Assembly: GCA_030148605.1 (NCBI GenBank)
Contig: JASBTD010000053.1
Coordinates: forward strand, 124,001 to 188,000
Reading direction: 5' to 3'
From: Erythrobacter sp.
Lineage (GTDB): Bacteria > Pseudomonadota > Alphaproteobacteria > Sphingomonadales > Sphingomonadaceae
DNA: 64,000 nucleotides
The first letter of the stretch is position 1, and the number at the start of each line of letters is the position of its first letter. Made by a program: the position numbers and the translations under genes. Below, piece after piece: positions 41,938 to 49,788 of the stretch. Below the pieces are notes generated by a model that was not told the origin of the DNA, searched no databases, and saw only the letters and a program-made list of their open reading frames with translations.

Positions 41938-42225
41938 ATGGAACGCAGGCAGAATGATCGCTTCGCAGCAGGTTATGACGCTGAAGTGCGCTACCACTCA
42001 GGGCGCAAGCTGAAGCTGCCGGTGCTGGACATTAGCCTGGGCGGCTGCATGGTCGATGCGCGTTCATGGAGCGTGCGCCCTGGTGAGCCGGTGTCGATCA
42101 AGCTACCAAACCTTGGCTGGCAGCCGGCGGAATTGATCTGGAATGAAGACGGCAAGGCAGGCATCGCGTTTGAAGAACCGCTTTACGAGCCGACGCTGGA
42201 GTATTTGAACGCGCTTGCCGCTTGA
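41938..42225 (+). CDS. PilZ-domain protein (c-di-GMP receptor)
   Basis: A 95-residue single-domain PilZ protein. The c-di-GMP binding motifs are both present: the RxxxR-type switch at the N-terminus (ERRQNDRF) and the D-x-S-x-x-G motif (LDISLGGCMVD). The beta-barrel continues with RPGEPVSIKLPNLGWQPAELIWNEDGKAGIAFEEPL. It would bind cyclic di-GMP and act on an unknown partner, for example in motility or envelope processes. The ATG at 41938 is preferred over the frame's earlier ATG at 41902, because that one lacks a ribosome site. It is downstream of the deacetylase gene and convergent with a secreted hypothetical gene. Confidence 0.92.
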   Translation: MERRQNDRFAAGYDAEVRYHSGRKLKLPVLDISLGGCMVDARSWSVRPGEPVSIKLPNLGWQPAELIWNEDGKAGIAFEEPLYEPTLEYLNALAA

Positions 42226-42258
42226 TCAATACCCCCAAATTCAATGCGGCAGCGAATA

Positions 42259-42285
42259 GCGCCGCAACCCGATAAGCTGCGGCGC
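42259..42285. repeat. Inverted repeat between convergent genes
   Basis: GCGCCGCA (42259-42266) and TGCGGCGC (42278-42285) form a perfect 8-bp stem with an 11-base loop between the PilZ gene and the minus-strand gene below. T-tracts are weak on both sides, so it may act as a bidirectional terminator only poorly. Confidence 0.45.
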
Positions 42286-42328
42286 CATTACAGTTCACGC
42301 CTCGACTGCGTCAAAGCGATCGCAGTTG

Positions 42329-42757
42329 CTAGGGGTGAGTATGGCTGAAGAAGCGTTGTGACGCTTCAACCAGTTGCCCGTTCTCTTCCCGCAATGCCTT
42401 GGCGGCTTCTTCTCCGCCAACCAGCTTCAGGAACTCTGCGCTCCACCGGTCCCGTTCCTCGGCATCATGGCTGTCGAATGTGGCAAGGCCGCGCGGTATT
42501 TCCCGGATCACCATCAGATCCCATTCGCCATCCATCATCCAGTGGACTGTTGGAACAGGCAGCCCGGCGGCTTCTGCAGCGGGCGCCCAGTACTTGTCGT
42601 TCATCTCAGTCCATGTTTCAGCTTTGCCGGGTGCAAAGCGCAAGAATTCGACACTGTAGGTAGTGCGCGATTCTTCCGGCTCGTCCTGCGCAATTGCAGG
42701 CACGGTAGCCATAGCAAGCGTTGCAGCGGCAATGCTGCCTAACAGTTTATGGATCAC
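42329..42757 (-). CDS. Secreted hypothetical protein
   Basis: A 142-residue protein with signal peptide (IHKLLGSIAAATLAMATVPAIAQ, then DEPEESR). The mature part (about 118 residues) has a YSVEFLRFAPGKAETWTEMNDKYWAPAAEAAG start and VPTVHWMMDGEWDLMVIREIPRG. This recalls a dimeric alpha/beta-barrel (NIPSNAP-like) fold with four strands, but no named family can be assigned. A C-terminal RFFSHTHP ends it. It is monocistronic, opposite to the PilZ gene and followed upstream by pyk on the same strand after 124 bases. Function unknown. Confidence 0.68.
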   Translation of the reverse strand: MIHKLLGSIAAATLAMATVPAIAQDEPEESRTTYSVEFLRFAPGKAETWTEMNDKYWAPAAEAAGLPVPTVHWMMDGEWDLMVIREIPRGLATFDSHDAEERDRWSAEFLKLVGGEEAAKALREENGQLVEASQRFFSHTHP

Positions 42758-42881
42758 AGGTCAGTCCCCCCTCTTCAAGGAATCGCGACCCGAGACGACC
42801 TTGGCGGTAAATCAAAGGAATAACAAGGCATTCCTCGAACTGATCGCCAAGCGAGAAATTTTTCGGCGCTGGCCGGAAGTT

Positions 42882-44351
42882 TTAACCTGCGTGCCTGTCC
42901 AGCTCGTCACCGGTCAGCGTCACCACATGCAGCAGGTTGGTCGCGCCGGGCGTTCCGAACGGCACACCCGCCAGCGCGATCAGCTTGCTGCCTGCCTTGC
43001 CGAAGCCATGGCGCAGTGCCATCCGCTTGCCCTTGGCGATCATCTCTTCAAAGCTGCCGATATCCTTGGTCGCCACCGCATGTGATCCCCAAAGCAAGGC
43101 CACGCGGCGCGCGGTCTTCATTGACGGAGTCAGCACCAGCATCGGCGTGTCAGGCCGTTCGCGGGCCACGCGCCGGGCAGTTGAACCGGACGCGGTGAAC
43201 ACTGTGATCGCGCTGATCGCGACAGTATCGGCGATGGTCATGCAGGCATGCGCCAGCGCGTCAGACGTGGTCGCATCAGGCGGCGTTTCGAGAAAGCGCA
43301 CGCGCGCGCGATAGTCTTCGCTGCGTTCGACCTGCTCGGCGATCTTGTCCATCATGGTAACCGCTTCTTCGGGCCATTCGCCCGCCGCAGTCTCTGCCGA
43401 AAGCATCACCGCATCCGCGCCATCGTAGACCGCATTGGCGACGTCAGAAACTTCCGCACGCGTGGGTGTGGGGCTTTCGATCATGCTTTCCAGCATCTGC
43501 GTCGCCACGATCACCGGCTTGCCCGCCATGCGCGTGGCGTTGACGATCTTCTTCTGCAGCGGGGGCACTTCCTGCGGTTCCAGCTCCACGCCCAGATCGC
43601 CGCGCGCCACCATGATCCCGTCGGATTGCTCGATGATTTCCGCCAGTCGGCGCACGGCCATCGGCTTTTCGATCTTGGCGCACAGCGCGCCATAACCGCC
43701 CATCAGCTTGCGCGCTTCGGCCAGATCTTCCGGCCGCTGGACAAAGCTCAGGCCGATCCAGTCGACATGCTGCTTGATGGCAAAGGCCAGATCCTTGCGG
43801 TCTTTCTCTGTCAGCGCCGGGATCGGCACTTCGGCATCGGGCACGTTCACGCCCTTGCGGTCAGAGATCACGCCGCCGACTTCCGCCGAGCACAGGATCT
43901 TCTCGTCGCTCGCTTCGATCACTCGCAGCCTGATCTTGCCATCATTGATCAGCAGCCGCTGGCCTTTTTCAAGAATTCCGAACAGCTCGGGGTGAGGCAG
44001 GCAGACGCGGGTCTCGTTACCCGGCTCCGGATTGCGGTCAAGCGTGAAGTGGCCTGAATGGCGGATCACCGCTTGCCCGTCCTTGAACTTGCCCACGCGC
44101 AGCTTGGGCCCTTGAAGGTCGGCGAGGATCGCGATCGGACGGTTGAATTCCTTCTCCAAGGCGCGGATCGCTGTGATCGTTGCTTCGTGATCGGCATGCT
44201 CGCCATGGCTCATATTGACACGAAACGCATCGGCCCCGGCTTTGAGCAAGCGGCGCAACACATCGGGTGACCGACTGGCCGGGCCGATGGTGGCGAGGAT
44301 TTTGACCTTGCGGCTACGCGGATCGAGCCGGTTGAGTGCTGTCTTGGACAT
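42882..44351 (-). CDS. pyk: Pyruvate kinase
   Basis: A 489-residue glycolytic enzyme that makes pyruvate and ATP from phosphoenolpyruvate and ADP. It shows the family motifs: ILATIGPASRSPDVLRRLLKAGADAFRVNMSHG near the N-terminus, IAILADLQGPKLRVGKF, the catalytic Lys region CAKIEKPMAVRRL, and the metal-binding site SDGIMVARGDLGVEL. The B domain (residues about 75-170) and the allosteric C domain (VARERPDTPMLVLTPS) are both present, and the length is standard. The start ATG at 44351 is divergent from the DUF1244 gene 62 bases away, so the two share a short promoter region. Confidence 0.97.
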   Translation of the reverse strand: MSKTALNRLDPRSRKVKILATIGPASRSPDVLRRLLKAGADAFRVNMSHGEHADHEATITAIRALEKEFNRPIAILADLQGPKLRVGKFKDGQAVIRHSGHFTLDRNPEPGNETRVCLPHPELFGILEKGQRLLINDGKIRLRVIEASDEKILCSAEVGGVISDRKGVNVPDAEVPIPALTEKDRKDLAFAIKQHVDWIGLSFVQRPEDLAEARKLMGGYGALCAKIEKPMAVRRLAEIIEQSDGIMVARGDLGVELEPQEVPPLQKKIVNATRMAGKPVIVATQMLESMIESPTPTRAEVSDVANAVYDGADAVMLSAETAAGEWPEEAVTMMDKIAEQVERSEDYRARVRFLETPPDATTSDALAHACMTIADTVAISAITVFTASGSTARRVARERPDTPMLVLTPSMKTARRVALLWGSHAVATKDIGSFEEMIAKGKRMALRHGFGKAGSKLIALAGVPFGTPGATNLLHVVTLTGDELDRHAG

Positions 44352-44413
44352 GGAATGCAGCTATGGCACAGCTGTGTTTCAACTCAAGGAATTGTGACAG
44401 GGGAAACCACTTG

Positions 44414-44728
44414 ATGGATACGAATTCAAGCGACGCATTGGACCAGCTTGACGACGCAGTGGCGGCGGCGGCTTTCCGGCGGCTAGTGCGCCATTTGCGC
44501 CATCGCCACGATGCGCAGAATATCGAGCTGATGGGGCTGGCGGGGTTCTGCCGCAATTGCCTGGCTGACTGGATCCGCGATGCAGGCTTTGATGGCGACA
44601 AGGGCGAAGCACGCGAAGTCATCCACGGAATGCCGATGGATGAGTGGAAAGCGACCCGCCAAAAGCCCGCTACTGAAGAGCAGTTGGCAGCCATGGAAGC
44701 GAGTGTCGCGAAAAATAAGGTGGATTGA
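44414..44728 (+). CDS. DUF1244 protein
   Basis: A 104-residue protein of the DUF1244 family (SMc04059-like), conserved in Alphaproteobacteria. The core AAFRRLVRHLRHRHDAQNIELMGLAGFCRNCLADWIRDAG is characteristic; it contains a CRNC pair that may bind metal. It is followed by REVIHGMPMDEWKATRQKPAT. The biochemical role is not known. The ATG at 44414 has an AGGGGA site nine bases upstream. It is divergent from pyk and followed by gapR after 81 bases on the same strand, a neighbourhood of small alphaproteobacterial proteins. Confidence 0.9.
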   Translation: MDTNSSDALDQLDDAVAAAAFRRLVRHLRHRHDAQNIELMGLAGFCRNCLADWIRDAGFDGDKGEAREVIHGMPMDEWKATRQKPATEEQLAAMEASVAKNKVD

Positions 44729-44809
44729 GCGCGGTTGCGGTTCACGCAGGGCAAGGCGCTGGCTATCGAAGCGCCAAAGTGATTCTCATTCCACTGGAGA
44801 CAAGACAAA

Positions 44810-45046
44810 ATGGCTGAAGCCACCGATGACCGCCTGCGCCTGTTGATCGAGCGTATCGAACGCCTTGAAGAAGAAAAGAAAGGCATCGCTGATGATATCC
44901 GCGATGTTTATGCCGAAGCCAAAGCGGTCGGATATGACACCAAGATCATGCGCCAGATTGTGCGCCTACGTAAGATGAAGCCCGATGACCGCGTGGAAAT
45001 GGAAACCGTGCTGGAAACCTATAAGGCCGCGCTGGGTCTCGGTTGA
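44810..45046 (+). CDS. gapR: GapR nucleoid-associated protein (DUF2312)
   Basis: A 78-residue DNA-binding protein of the DUF2312 family. The Caulobacter member GapR encircles overtwisted DNA and supports topoisomerases during replication and transcription. The sequence has the long coiled-coil helix ([52 protein letters not shown]) followed by the short C-terminal helix ([19 protein letters not shown]). Length and pattern match the family well, and the basic patch near [13 protein letters not shown] is the expected DNA contact. It is on the plus strand between DUF1244 and the YbjQ-like gene. Confidence 0.93.
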   Translation: MAEATDDRLRLLIERIERLEEEKKGIADDIRDVYAEAKAVGYDTKIMRQIVRLRKMKPDDRVEMETVLETYKAALGLG

Positions 45047-45048
45047 AA

Positions 45049-45076
45049 TTGAACGCTTGCGTATTATCTAGATAAT
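45049..45076 (+). promoter_or_regulatory. Promoter upstream of the ybjQ-like/acetyltransferase pair
   Basis: TTGAAC (45049-45054), a 16-base spacer and GATAAT (45071-45076, five of six -10 matches). The -10 lies inside the right half of the palindrome below, so a regulator bound there would block RNA polymerase. Confidence 0.55.
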
Positions 45077-45078
45077 AC
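45061..45078. promoter_or_regulatory. Perfect 18-bp palindrome, likely operator
   Basis: GTATTATCTAGATAATAC is fully self-complementary, lies in the 62-base gap after gapR, and overlaps the predicted -10. It is a strong candidate binding site for a dimeric regulator (for example TetR, MarR or PadR type), none of which is encoded nearby. Confidence 0.6.
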
Positions 45079-45108
45079 AGCTACATTGTCACAGTCACGG
45101 AGGAATAT

Positions 45109-45456
45109 ATGGCCGGCCCATGGAAAGACGCACGCGGGATCATCGTCACCACGACCCCCACAATCGAAGGCAAGCCGATCCAGGAATATTGCGGCATCGT
45201 AGTTGGTGAAGTGATTGTGGGGGCGAACCTGTTCCGTGACCTGTTTGCCAATATCCGCGACATCGTGGGCGGGCGTTCGGGCAGTTACGAGCGCATCCTT
45301 GCCGAAGCGCGCGAACAGGCGATCCAGGAATTGCAGGCGGAATGTGCCTCGCGCGGCGGAAATGCCGTGGTCGGGATCGATCTCGACTATGAAGTGATCG
45401 GTGACACCGGCTCGATGCTGATGGTTTCGGCCAGCGGGACAGCGGTCAGGATCTGA
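45109..45456 (+). CDS. YbjQ-family heavy-metal-binding-domain protein
   Basis: A 115-residue protein of the YbjQ family (UPF0145), cytoplasmic and pentameric in known structures, with unknown function. It reads [89 protein letters not shown], which is the whole signature of the family. An excellent CGGAGGA site precedes the ATG. The acetyltransferase gene begins two bases after its stop codon, so the pair is one operon under the palindromic promoter. Confidence 0.9.
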   Translation: MAGPWKDARGIIVTTTPTIEGKPIQEYCGIVVGEVIVGANLFRDLFANIRDIVGGRSGSYERILAEAREQAIQELQAECASRGGNAVVGIDLDYEVIGDTGSMLMVSASGTAVRI

Positions 45457-45458
45457 CC

Positions 45459-45914
45459 ATGGCTGCCGTGCGGCGGTTGGGCGCGGGTGACATCGCGGGC
45501 TTTCGCGCGATGAATGCGCTTTTCGCAGACGTGTTCGCTATGCCTGAGGAATATCTCGGCAATCCGCCAAGCGATGACTATGTCGCGGCGTGGCTTGCTG
45601 AGCGGCGCAATATCGCGATCGTAGCTGAAACAGATGGCGAGGTTGTAGGCGCGATCGGCGGCTATGAATGGCCCAAGTATGAGCAAGCCCGAAGCGAGCT
45701 CTACATCTATGATCTTGCTGTCAGCGAACGCCATCGCCGCCAAGGCATTGCCTCTGCCATGATCGGGCAAATGCGACGGATCGCGCGCGAAGTGGGCGCA
45801 TGGACTGTGATCGTGCAAGCCGATGTCTTTGAAGAAGACGAGCCGGCTCGCGCGCTCTATCGCAAATTCGCCAGCGAAGAGATCATGGCGCATCACTTTG
45901 ACATCAAACCCTGA
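45459..45914 (+). CDS. AAC(3)-I-like GNAT acetyltransferase
   Basis: A 151-residue GNAT enzyme resembling aminoglycoside 3-N-acetyltransferases of class I. The block YEQARSELYIYDLAVSERHRRQGIASAMIGQMRRIA contains the acetyl-CoA-binding RRQGIA, and the closing ARALYRKFASEEIMAHHFDIKP matches the LHFDI end of AAC(3)-Ia. The substrate-side QADVFEEDEPA agrees with the QADYGDDPAV segment. Chromosomal environmental relatives often do not confer resistance, so activity on aminoglycosides is a hypothesis. The gene starts two bases after the YbjQ-like gene and is cotranscribed with it. No integron or mobile element is visible around it. Confidence 0.82.
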   Translation: MAAVRRLGAGDIAGFRAMNALFADVFAMPEEYLGNPPSDDYVAAWLAERRNIAIVAETDGEVVGAIGGYEWPKYEQARSELYIYDLAVSERHRRQGIASAMIGQMRRIAREVGAWTVIVQADVFEEDEPARALYRKFASEEIMAHHFDIKP

Positions 45915-46053
45915 TTGCCTGTGCATTTGAGTGGTTGTTCGCACATTTGCGCTGACCTAGGCGCTCTAGCATCAGGGGCAGCTGGCAAGGGCGCATGACC
46001 GAACAGGCAAAACCGAATTCAAAACTGCGCGTTTCCCCGCTGCAGACGGTCTG

Positions 46054-46884
46054 GTGCTGGCAGGGGATGTGGGCGGCCCTGAAGGCGCGCCGACAGTGCT
46101 GCTGATGCATGGCGGCGGGCAGACCCGGCATAGCTGGGCGGGCGCCATGCGGGCTCTGGTTACCGCGGGCTATCGCGTCGTCAATCTTGATGCGCGCGGC
46201 CATGGCGACAGCGAATGGTCACCCACGCAAGCTTATTCGATCCATGACCGGATCAAGGATATCCACGCGGTGGTTGACACAGTCGATGCGCCAGTCACGC
46301 TGGTTGGCGCGTCGATGGGCGGGCTAACTTCGATCCATGCAGTGGGCGAAGGGCTAAGCCCTGCGGCAGTCGTGCTGGTCGACATCGTGCCCGATATGGA
46401 GCCCAAGGGTGTCGAGCGGATCGTCAGCTTCATGAACGCGCACCATGGCGGTTTTGCCTCGCTGGAAGAAGCCGCCGATGCAGTTGCCGCCTATTACCCT
46501 GAACGCCCGCGCCCGAAAGACCCAAGCGGGCTGATGAAGAATCTGCGCCGCCGCGATGACGGGCGGCTTTATTGGCACTGGGACCCGGTGATGTTCGGTG
46601 TTGAAGACCCGAGCCAGTTCCACGAACCCTTGCAGCGCTCGACGCGCAAGTTCGGCGAGCGACCCGATGTGCCGGTGCTGGTGGTGCGCGGCAAGTTGAG
46701 CGACATTGTTTCAGACGAAAGCGTTGCGGCTTTCCGGGCGAAGGTGCCGCATGCTGAAACCGTTGATGTCAGCGATGCCGGACATATGGTAGCAGGCGAC
46801 AAGAACGATGCCTTCAATGCCGCTGTGCTGGCCTTCCTGAACCAGCACATGCCCTTGGCTGGCGAGGCGGATTCCGCCCGCTAG
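46054..46884 (+). CDS. Alpha/beta hydrolase, 5' end apparently frame-shifted
   Basis: A 276-residue alpha/beta hydrolase-fold enzyme (unknown ester or related substrate). It has the oxyanion HGGGQTRHSW, nucleophile elbow GASMGGL (Ser), and the C-terminal His in DAGHMVAGD. The first strand expected for the family (ARFPAADGLVLAGDVGG) is encoded in frame just upstream, but that frame has no usable start. The only ATG with a start-like product (45995, MTEQAKPNSK) is in the next frame, and one extra A in the AAAA run at 46021-46024 would join them. The GTG at 46054 is a fallback. Convergent with the CPBP gene, sharing CTAG stop codons. Confidence 0.8.
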   Translation: MLAGDVGGPEGAPTVLLMHGGGQTRHSWAGAMRALVTAGYRVVNLDARGHGDSEWSPTQAYSIHDRIKDIHAVVDTVDAPVTLVGASMGGLTSIHAVGEGLSPAAVVLVDIVPDMEPKGVERIVSFMNAHHGGFASLEEAADAVAAYYPERPRPKDPSGLMKNLRRRDDGRLYWHWDPVMFGVEDPSQFHEPLQRSTRKFGERPDVPVLVVRGKLSDIVSDESVAAFRAKVPHAETVDVSDAGHMVAGDKNDAFNAAVLAFLNQHMPLAGEADSAR

Positions 46885-47621
46885 CTTGCCGCTGCAACCG
46901 CACCGATGATCAGCCCGTTATGGGCCATGTGCAGCACGATGCAGGTCCACAGCCCGTAATTCACGCGCATATAGGTCAGGATCGTGCCAAGAATGAACTG
47001 CGGCAGGATCAGCGGCAACAAGGGCAGAATGCTGCCTTCGTTGTAATTCAACAGATGGATCGACGCGAAAGCGATCGTGCTGAACCAGAACAGGCCCGGG
47101 AATATCGCGCGGAACCATGCCATCGCAGGCCGTCCGCGCAGCAGGAACAGAGCAAGCGCCGCGAGCACAATGGCCGTCAGAATGGCCAGGCTTGTTTGCA
47201 CAGCCGCCGCTTCACCGGTTGCGCCAGCGGCCAGCATGGCGGCCACGATGCCGCCGCCGAACATCACAAGCAGCGCGAGCACATGGCCGGGCTTGCCTGA
47301 CAGCCAGCCACGAAACGCGAGCTCTTCCGCTATCGGCGCGAAGACCACAACGGTCAGCGCCAGTTGCACATCGATTTCCAGACCGGCCAGCGCAGTGGAT
47401 GGCAATTCAACCCCGAACAGAACCACCAGCAGCGCCACTGAAACCAGCAACATCATCGCGGCGAGGTCGAGCGCCAGCATGCGCGGCAGCGCGGCCAGCC
47501 CGCCGCGCCAGTCAGGCCCGGTCCGGTCCGGCAAGGCCGGTCGGCGAACGAAGGCAAGATAGCTGTTCCATTCCTCACGCGTGGTCTCACGCGAAGGAAG
47601 GCTTGTGGTTTCACCTGTCAT
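46881..47621 (-). CDS. CPBP-family intramembrane metalloprotease
   Basis: A 246-residue membrane protein of the CPBP (CAAX-prenyl protease/bacteriocin-processing) family with about seven hydrophobic segments. The conserved motif 1, EELAFRGW, carries the paired Glu and Arg; a later His-rich segment (FASIHLLNYN) and the final Asn/His region (MAHNGLIIGAV) supply the other ligands. The substrate is unknown. The ATG at 47621 is preferred to the frame's earlier start at 47651, because it has a shorter hydrophilic N-terminus and is the only ATG. The stop codon overlaps the hydrolase stop as a shared CTAG. It is divergent from yebC. Confidence 0.88.
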   Translation of the reverse strand: MTGETTSLPSRETTREEWNSYLAFVRRPALPDRTGPDWRGGLAALPRMLALDLAAMMLLVSVALLVVLFGVELPSTALAGLEIDVQLALTVVVFAPIAEELAFRGWLSGKPGHVLALLVMFGGGIVAAMLAAGATGEAAAVQTSLAILTAIVLAALALFLLRGRPAMAWFRAIFPGLFWFSTIAFASIHLLNYNEGSILPLLPLILPQFILGTILTYMRVNYGLWTCIVLHMAHNGLIIGAVAAAS

Positions 47622-47674
47622 GCGGCTAATGCGACCCCCGATTCCAACCATCCAGATTTGCGAAACGAAATCCC

Positions 47675-48418
47675 ATGGCAGGCCATTCCAAATTCAAGAA
47701 CATCATGCACCGCAAGGGCGCGCAGGACAAGAAGCGCTCCAACCTGTTTTCCAAGCTTAGCCGCGAAATCACTGTCGCGGCAAAAATGGGCGCACCCGAT
47801 CCTGACATGAACCCGCGCCTGCGGCTGGCGATCAACAATGCCAAGGCGCAGTCGATGCCGAAGGACAATATCCAGCGCGCGATCGACAAGGCATCCGGCG
47901 GCGATGACGAGAATTATGAAGAAGTGCGCTACGAAGGCTATGGCCCGGGCGGCAGCGCGATCATCGTTGAAGCGCTGACAGACAATCGCAACCGCACCGC
48001 CACCGCTGTGCGCACCGCATTCAGCAAGAATGGCGGCAATCTGGGCACGGAAGGCTCGGTCGCGCATGGCTTCGAACGTCTGGGCTATATCGAATATGGC
48101 CCTGAAGCAGGCGATGAAGACACAGTGCTGGAAGCCGCGATGGAAGCGGGCGCCGATGATATCGAAAGCAGTGAAGATGGCCATGTGATCTGGACCGCTG
48201 CGGAAGATTTGCACGGGGTATCCTCAAGCCTTGAGACGGCCCTGGGCGAAGCAAAGGACGTGAAGCTGGCGTGGAAGCCCAATCTTACGGTTGAACTCGA
48301 TGAGAAGAATGCCGGAACCCTGTTGAAGCTGATCGATGCGCTCGACGATGATGACGATGTGCAGACCGTTTGGGGGAATTACGAAATCAGCGACGAAGTG
48401 ATGGAGAAGCTGGGGTGA
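47675..48418 (+). CDS. yebC: YebC/TACO1-family protein (PmpR-like)
   Basis: A 247-residue protein of the YebC family, described either as a DNA-binding regulator or, more recently, as a translation factor that eases ribosome stalling at proline runs (TACO1/YebC). The N-terminus [32 protein letters not shown] is highly conserved, followed by [30 protein letters not shown] and [20 protein letters not shown]. The length is standard. ruvC lies 232 bases downstream on the same strand, a frequent association. A palindromic repeat occupies the gap between them. Confidence 0.95.
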   Translation: MAGHSKFKNIMHRKGAQDKKRSNLFSKLSREITVAAKMGAPDPDMNPRLRLAINNAKAQSMPKDNIQRAIDKASGGDDENYEEVRYEGYGPGGSAIIVEALTDNRNRTATAVRTAFSKNGGNLGTEGSVAHGFERLGYIEYGPEAGDEDTVLEAAMEAGADDIESSEDGHVIWTAAEDLHGVSSSLETALGEAKDVKLAWKPNLTVELDEKNAGTLLKLIDALDDDDDVQTVWGNYEISDEVMEKLG

Positions 48419-48532
48419 AGTGGAAGGGGAGGGTCTTGACCCTTACTGCGTGGGCCCTTGCCTCCTACCTTTTGCTGATCAAGGGGTTCTTTATGCACAG
48501 AGACCCCCTCCAGTGAGTGGCAATCTCAATCT

Positions 48533-48624
48533 CGTCACCCTGAACTCGTTTCAGGGTCCATTTCCCCAACTGCGTGACATGTCGCTTGAGGAACGATGGA
48601 TGCTGAAACGAGTTCAGCATGACG
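48533..48624. repeat. Dispersed inverted-repeat element
   Basis: CGTCACCCTGAACTCGTTTC (start of the left arm, 48533-48556) and TGCTGAAACGAGTTCAG (start of the right arm, 48601-48624) are inverted copies of the same unit. They are separated by about 44 bases, and the element can form a long hairpin. The arms are of a type I recognise from sphingomonad intergenic regions. It fills most of the 232-base yebC-ruvC gap, which holds no other gene. Confidence 0.7.
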
Positions 48625-48650
48625 TTTCCAATTGAATAAGTCGACTCGCC

Positions 48651-49121
48651 ATGATCATCCTCGGCCTTGATCCTTCGCTCAGTTGCACGGGCTGGGGCGT
48701 GATCCGGTGTGAAGGCTCGCGGATCACCCATCTCGCCAATGGCGAAGTGAAGACCGATGCCAAAGCACCGATTTCGCAGCGGCTCGATCATCTCCACAGC
48801 GCGATTGCCGCAGTGATTGGCGCTCACGCACCGGATCGCGCAGCGGCAGAGGAAGTTTTTGCCAACAAGAACCCGCAATCGACGCTCAAGCTGGCGCAGG
48901 CGCGCGGCGCGGTGCTGGCGGCCTGCGGTGCGGCGAGCCTTTCCGTCAACGAGCATGCAGCGCGGCTGGTGAAGAAGTCTGTCGTCGGCACCGGCGGGGC
49001 TGACAAGAACCAGGTTCAGGCGATGCTCAAGGTGCTCTTGCCCGGAGCTGAAATTGCTGGTGCGGACGCGGCTGATGCTCTGGCAGTCGCTATTGCGGAT
49101 GCGCATCTTGCGCCGCGTTAG
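48651..49121 (+). CDS. ruvC: Holliday junction resolvase RuvC
   Basis: A 156-residue endonuclease that cuts Holliday junctions in recombination and repair. The N-terminal catalytic Asp is in ILGLDPSLSCTGWGVI, the Glu in AAAEEVFANKNPQSTLKLAQARG, and the C-terminal acidic pair in GADAADALAVAIADAHL, so all metal ligands are retained. It is slightly shorter than E. coli RuvC (173) at the C-terminus. ruvA and ruvB do not follow within the window, unlike the usual order. It comes after yebC on the same strand, beyond an inverted repeat. Confidence 0.97.
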   Translation: MIILGLDPSLSCTGWGVIRCEGSRITHLANGEVKTDAKAPISQRLDHLHSAIAAVIGAHAPDRAAAEEVFANKNPQSTLKLAQARGAVLAACGAASLSVNEHAARLVKKSVVGTGGADKNQVQAMLKVLLPGAEIAGADAADALAVAIADAHLAPR

Positions 49122-49276
49122 GCTGTCCTACATCGCCATAAGCCGCTAACTAGCCTGCATGACCGTTAACTGCCCATTTTCAAAGATTTTCGCTCTGGAA
49201 TCATCGCGTCATCTCAGCGAAAGATTTTCTGCTCTAGGACAGTGTTCCAAGTGTTCCATCCTGTAGGACTTTCCGC

Positions 49277-49618
49277 ATGATCCATGTCTACGGCATCCCC
49301 AATTGCGACAGTGTGAAGAAGGCGCGCAAATGGCTTGAGGCGAAGGGTGTGGATTACACCTTCCATGACTTCAAGAAGGAAGGCGCGGATACTGGCAAGC
49401 TGAACAGTTGGATCGATGTCAAGGGCGTCGACATCGTGCTCAACCGCCGCGGCACCACCTTTCGCAAGCTGAGCGATGCGGAAAAGGCGGATATCGACGC
49501 GGCGAAAGCCGTCACATTGCTGGAACAGAACCCCAGCATGATCAAGCGGCCCGTTGTCGAGCATGCGGGCGGCATTCTGGTGGGCTTCAAGGAAAGCGAA
49601 TGGGCCGAAGCGCTTTAA
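49277..49618 (+). CDS. ArsC/Spx-family (YffB-like) protein
   Basis: A 113-residue thioredoxin-fold protein of the ArsC-like family. The N-terminus MIHVYGIPNCDSVKKARKWLEAKGVDYTFHDFKKEG has a single catalytic-type cysteine (Cys10), as in YffB and Spx, and GTTFRKLSDAEKADID and IKRPVVEHAGGILVGFKESEW complete the fold. It lacks the extra cysteines of true arsenate reductases, so arsenate reduction is unlikely, and a regulatory or glutathione-related role is possible. It is on the plus strand after a 155-base gap from ruvC, and its stop is just before the convergent small gene. Confidence 0.88.
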   Translation: MIHVYGIPNCDSVKKARKWLEAKGVDYTFHDFKKEGADTGKLNSWIDVKGVDIVLNRRGTTFRKLSDAEKADIDAAKAVTLLEQNPSMIKRPVVEHAGGILVGFKESEWAEAL

Positions 49619-49788
49619 GTGGCCTCAGCGCCCCAGTCACCACCTTCGATCTGGGCACGGCCGGTCATCGCGCCTGCCTGCTTGTTGGCGGCGTTCCAGA
49701 TATCATCCTTCATGCCGGCCACATCATAGCCGGCACCCCACATGCCGATGATGACGATCAACGTCGCAAGGAGTATCTTCTTGAACAT
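49615..49788 (-). CDS. Small membrane-anchored or exported protein, 57 residues
   Basis: The product begins FKKILLATLIVIIGMWGAGYDVAG, a signal anchor or signal peptide, and continues DDIWNAANKQAGAMTGRAQIEGGDWGAEAT, a short polar tail. The ATG at 49788 has a CAGGC site just upstream. No named family is recognised; similar short proteins occur in sphingomonads. The gene overlaps the ArsC/Spx gene end by four bases on the opposite strand, and its 5' end overlaps the start of the divergent glycerophosphodiesterase gene if that gene begins at 49781. Coding is probable but not certain. Confidence 0.6.
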   Translation of the reverse strand: MFKKILLATLIVIIGMWGAGYDVAGMKDDIWNAANKQAGAMTGRAQIEGGDWGAEAT

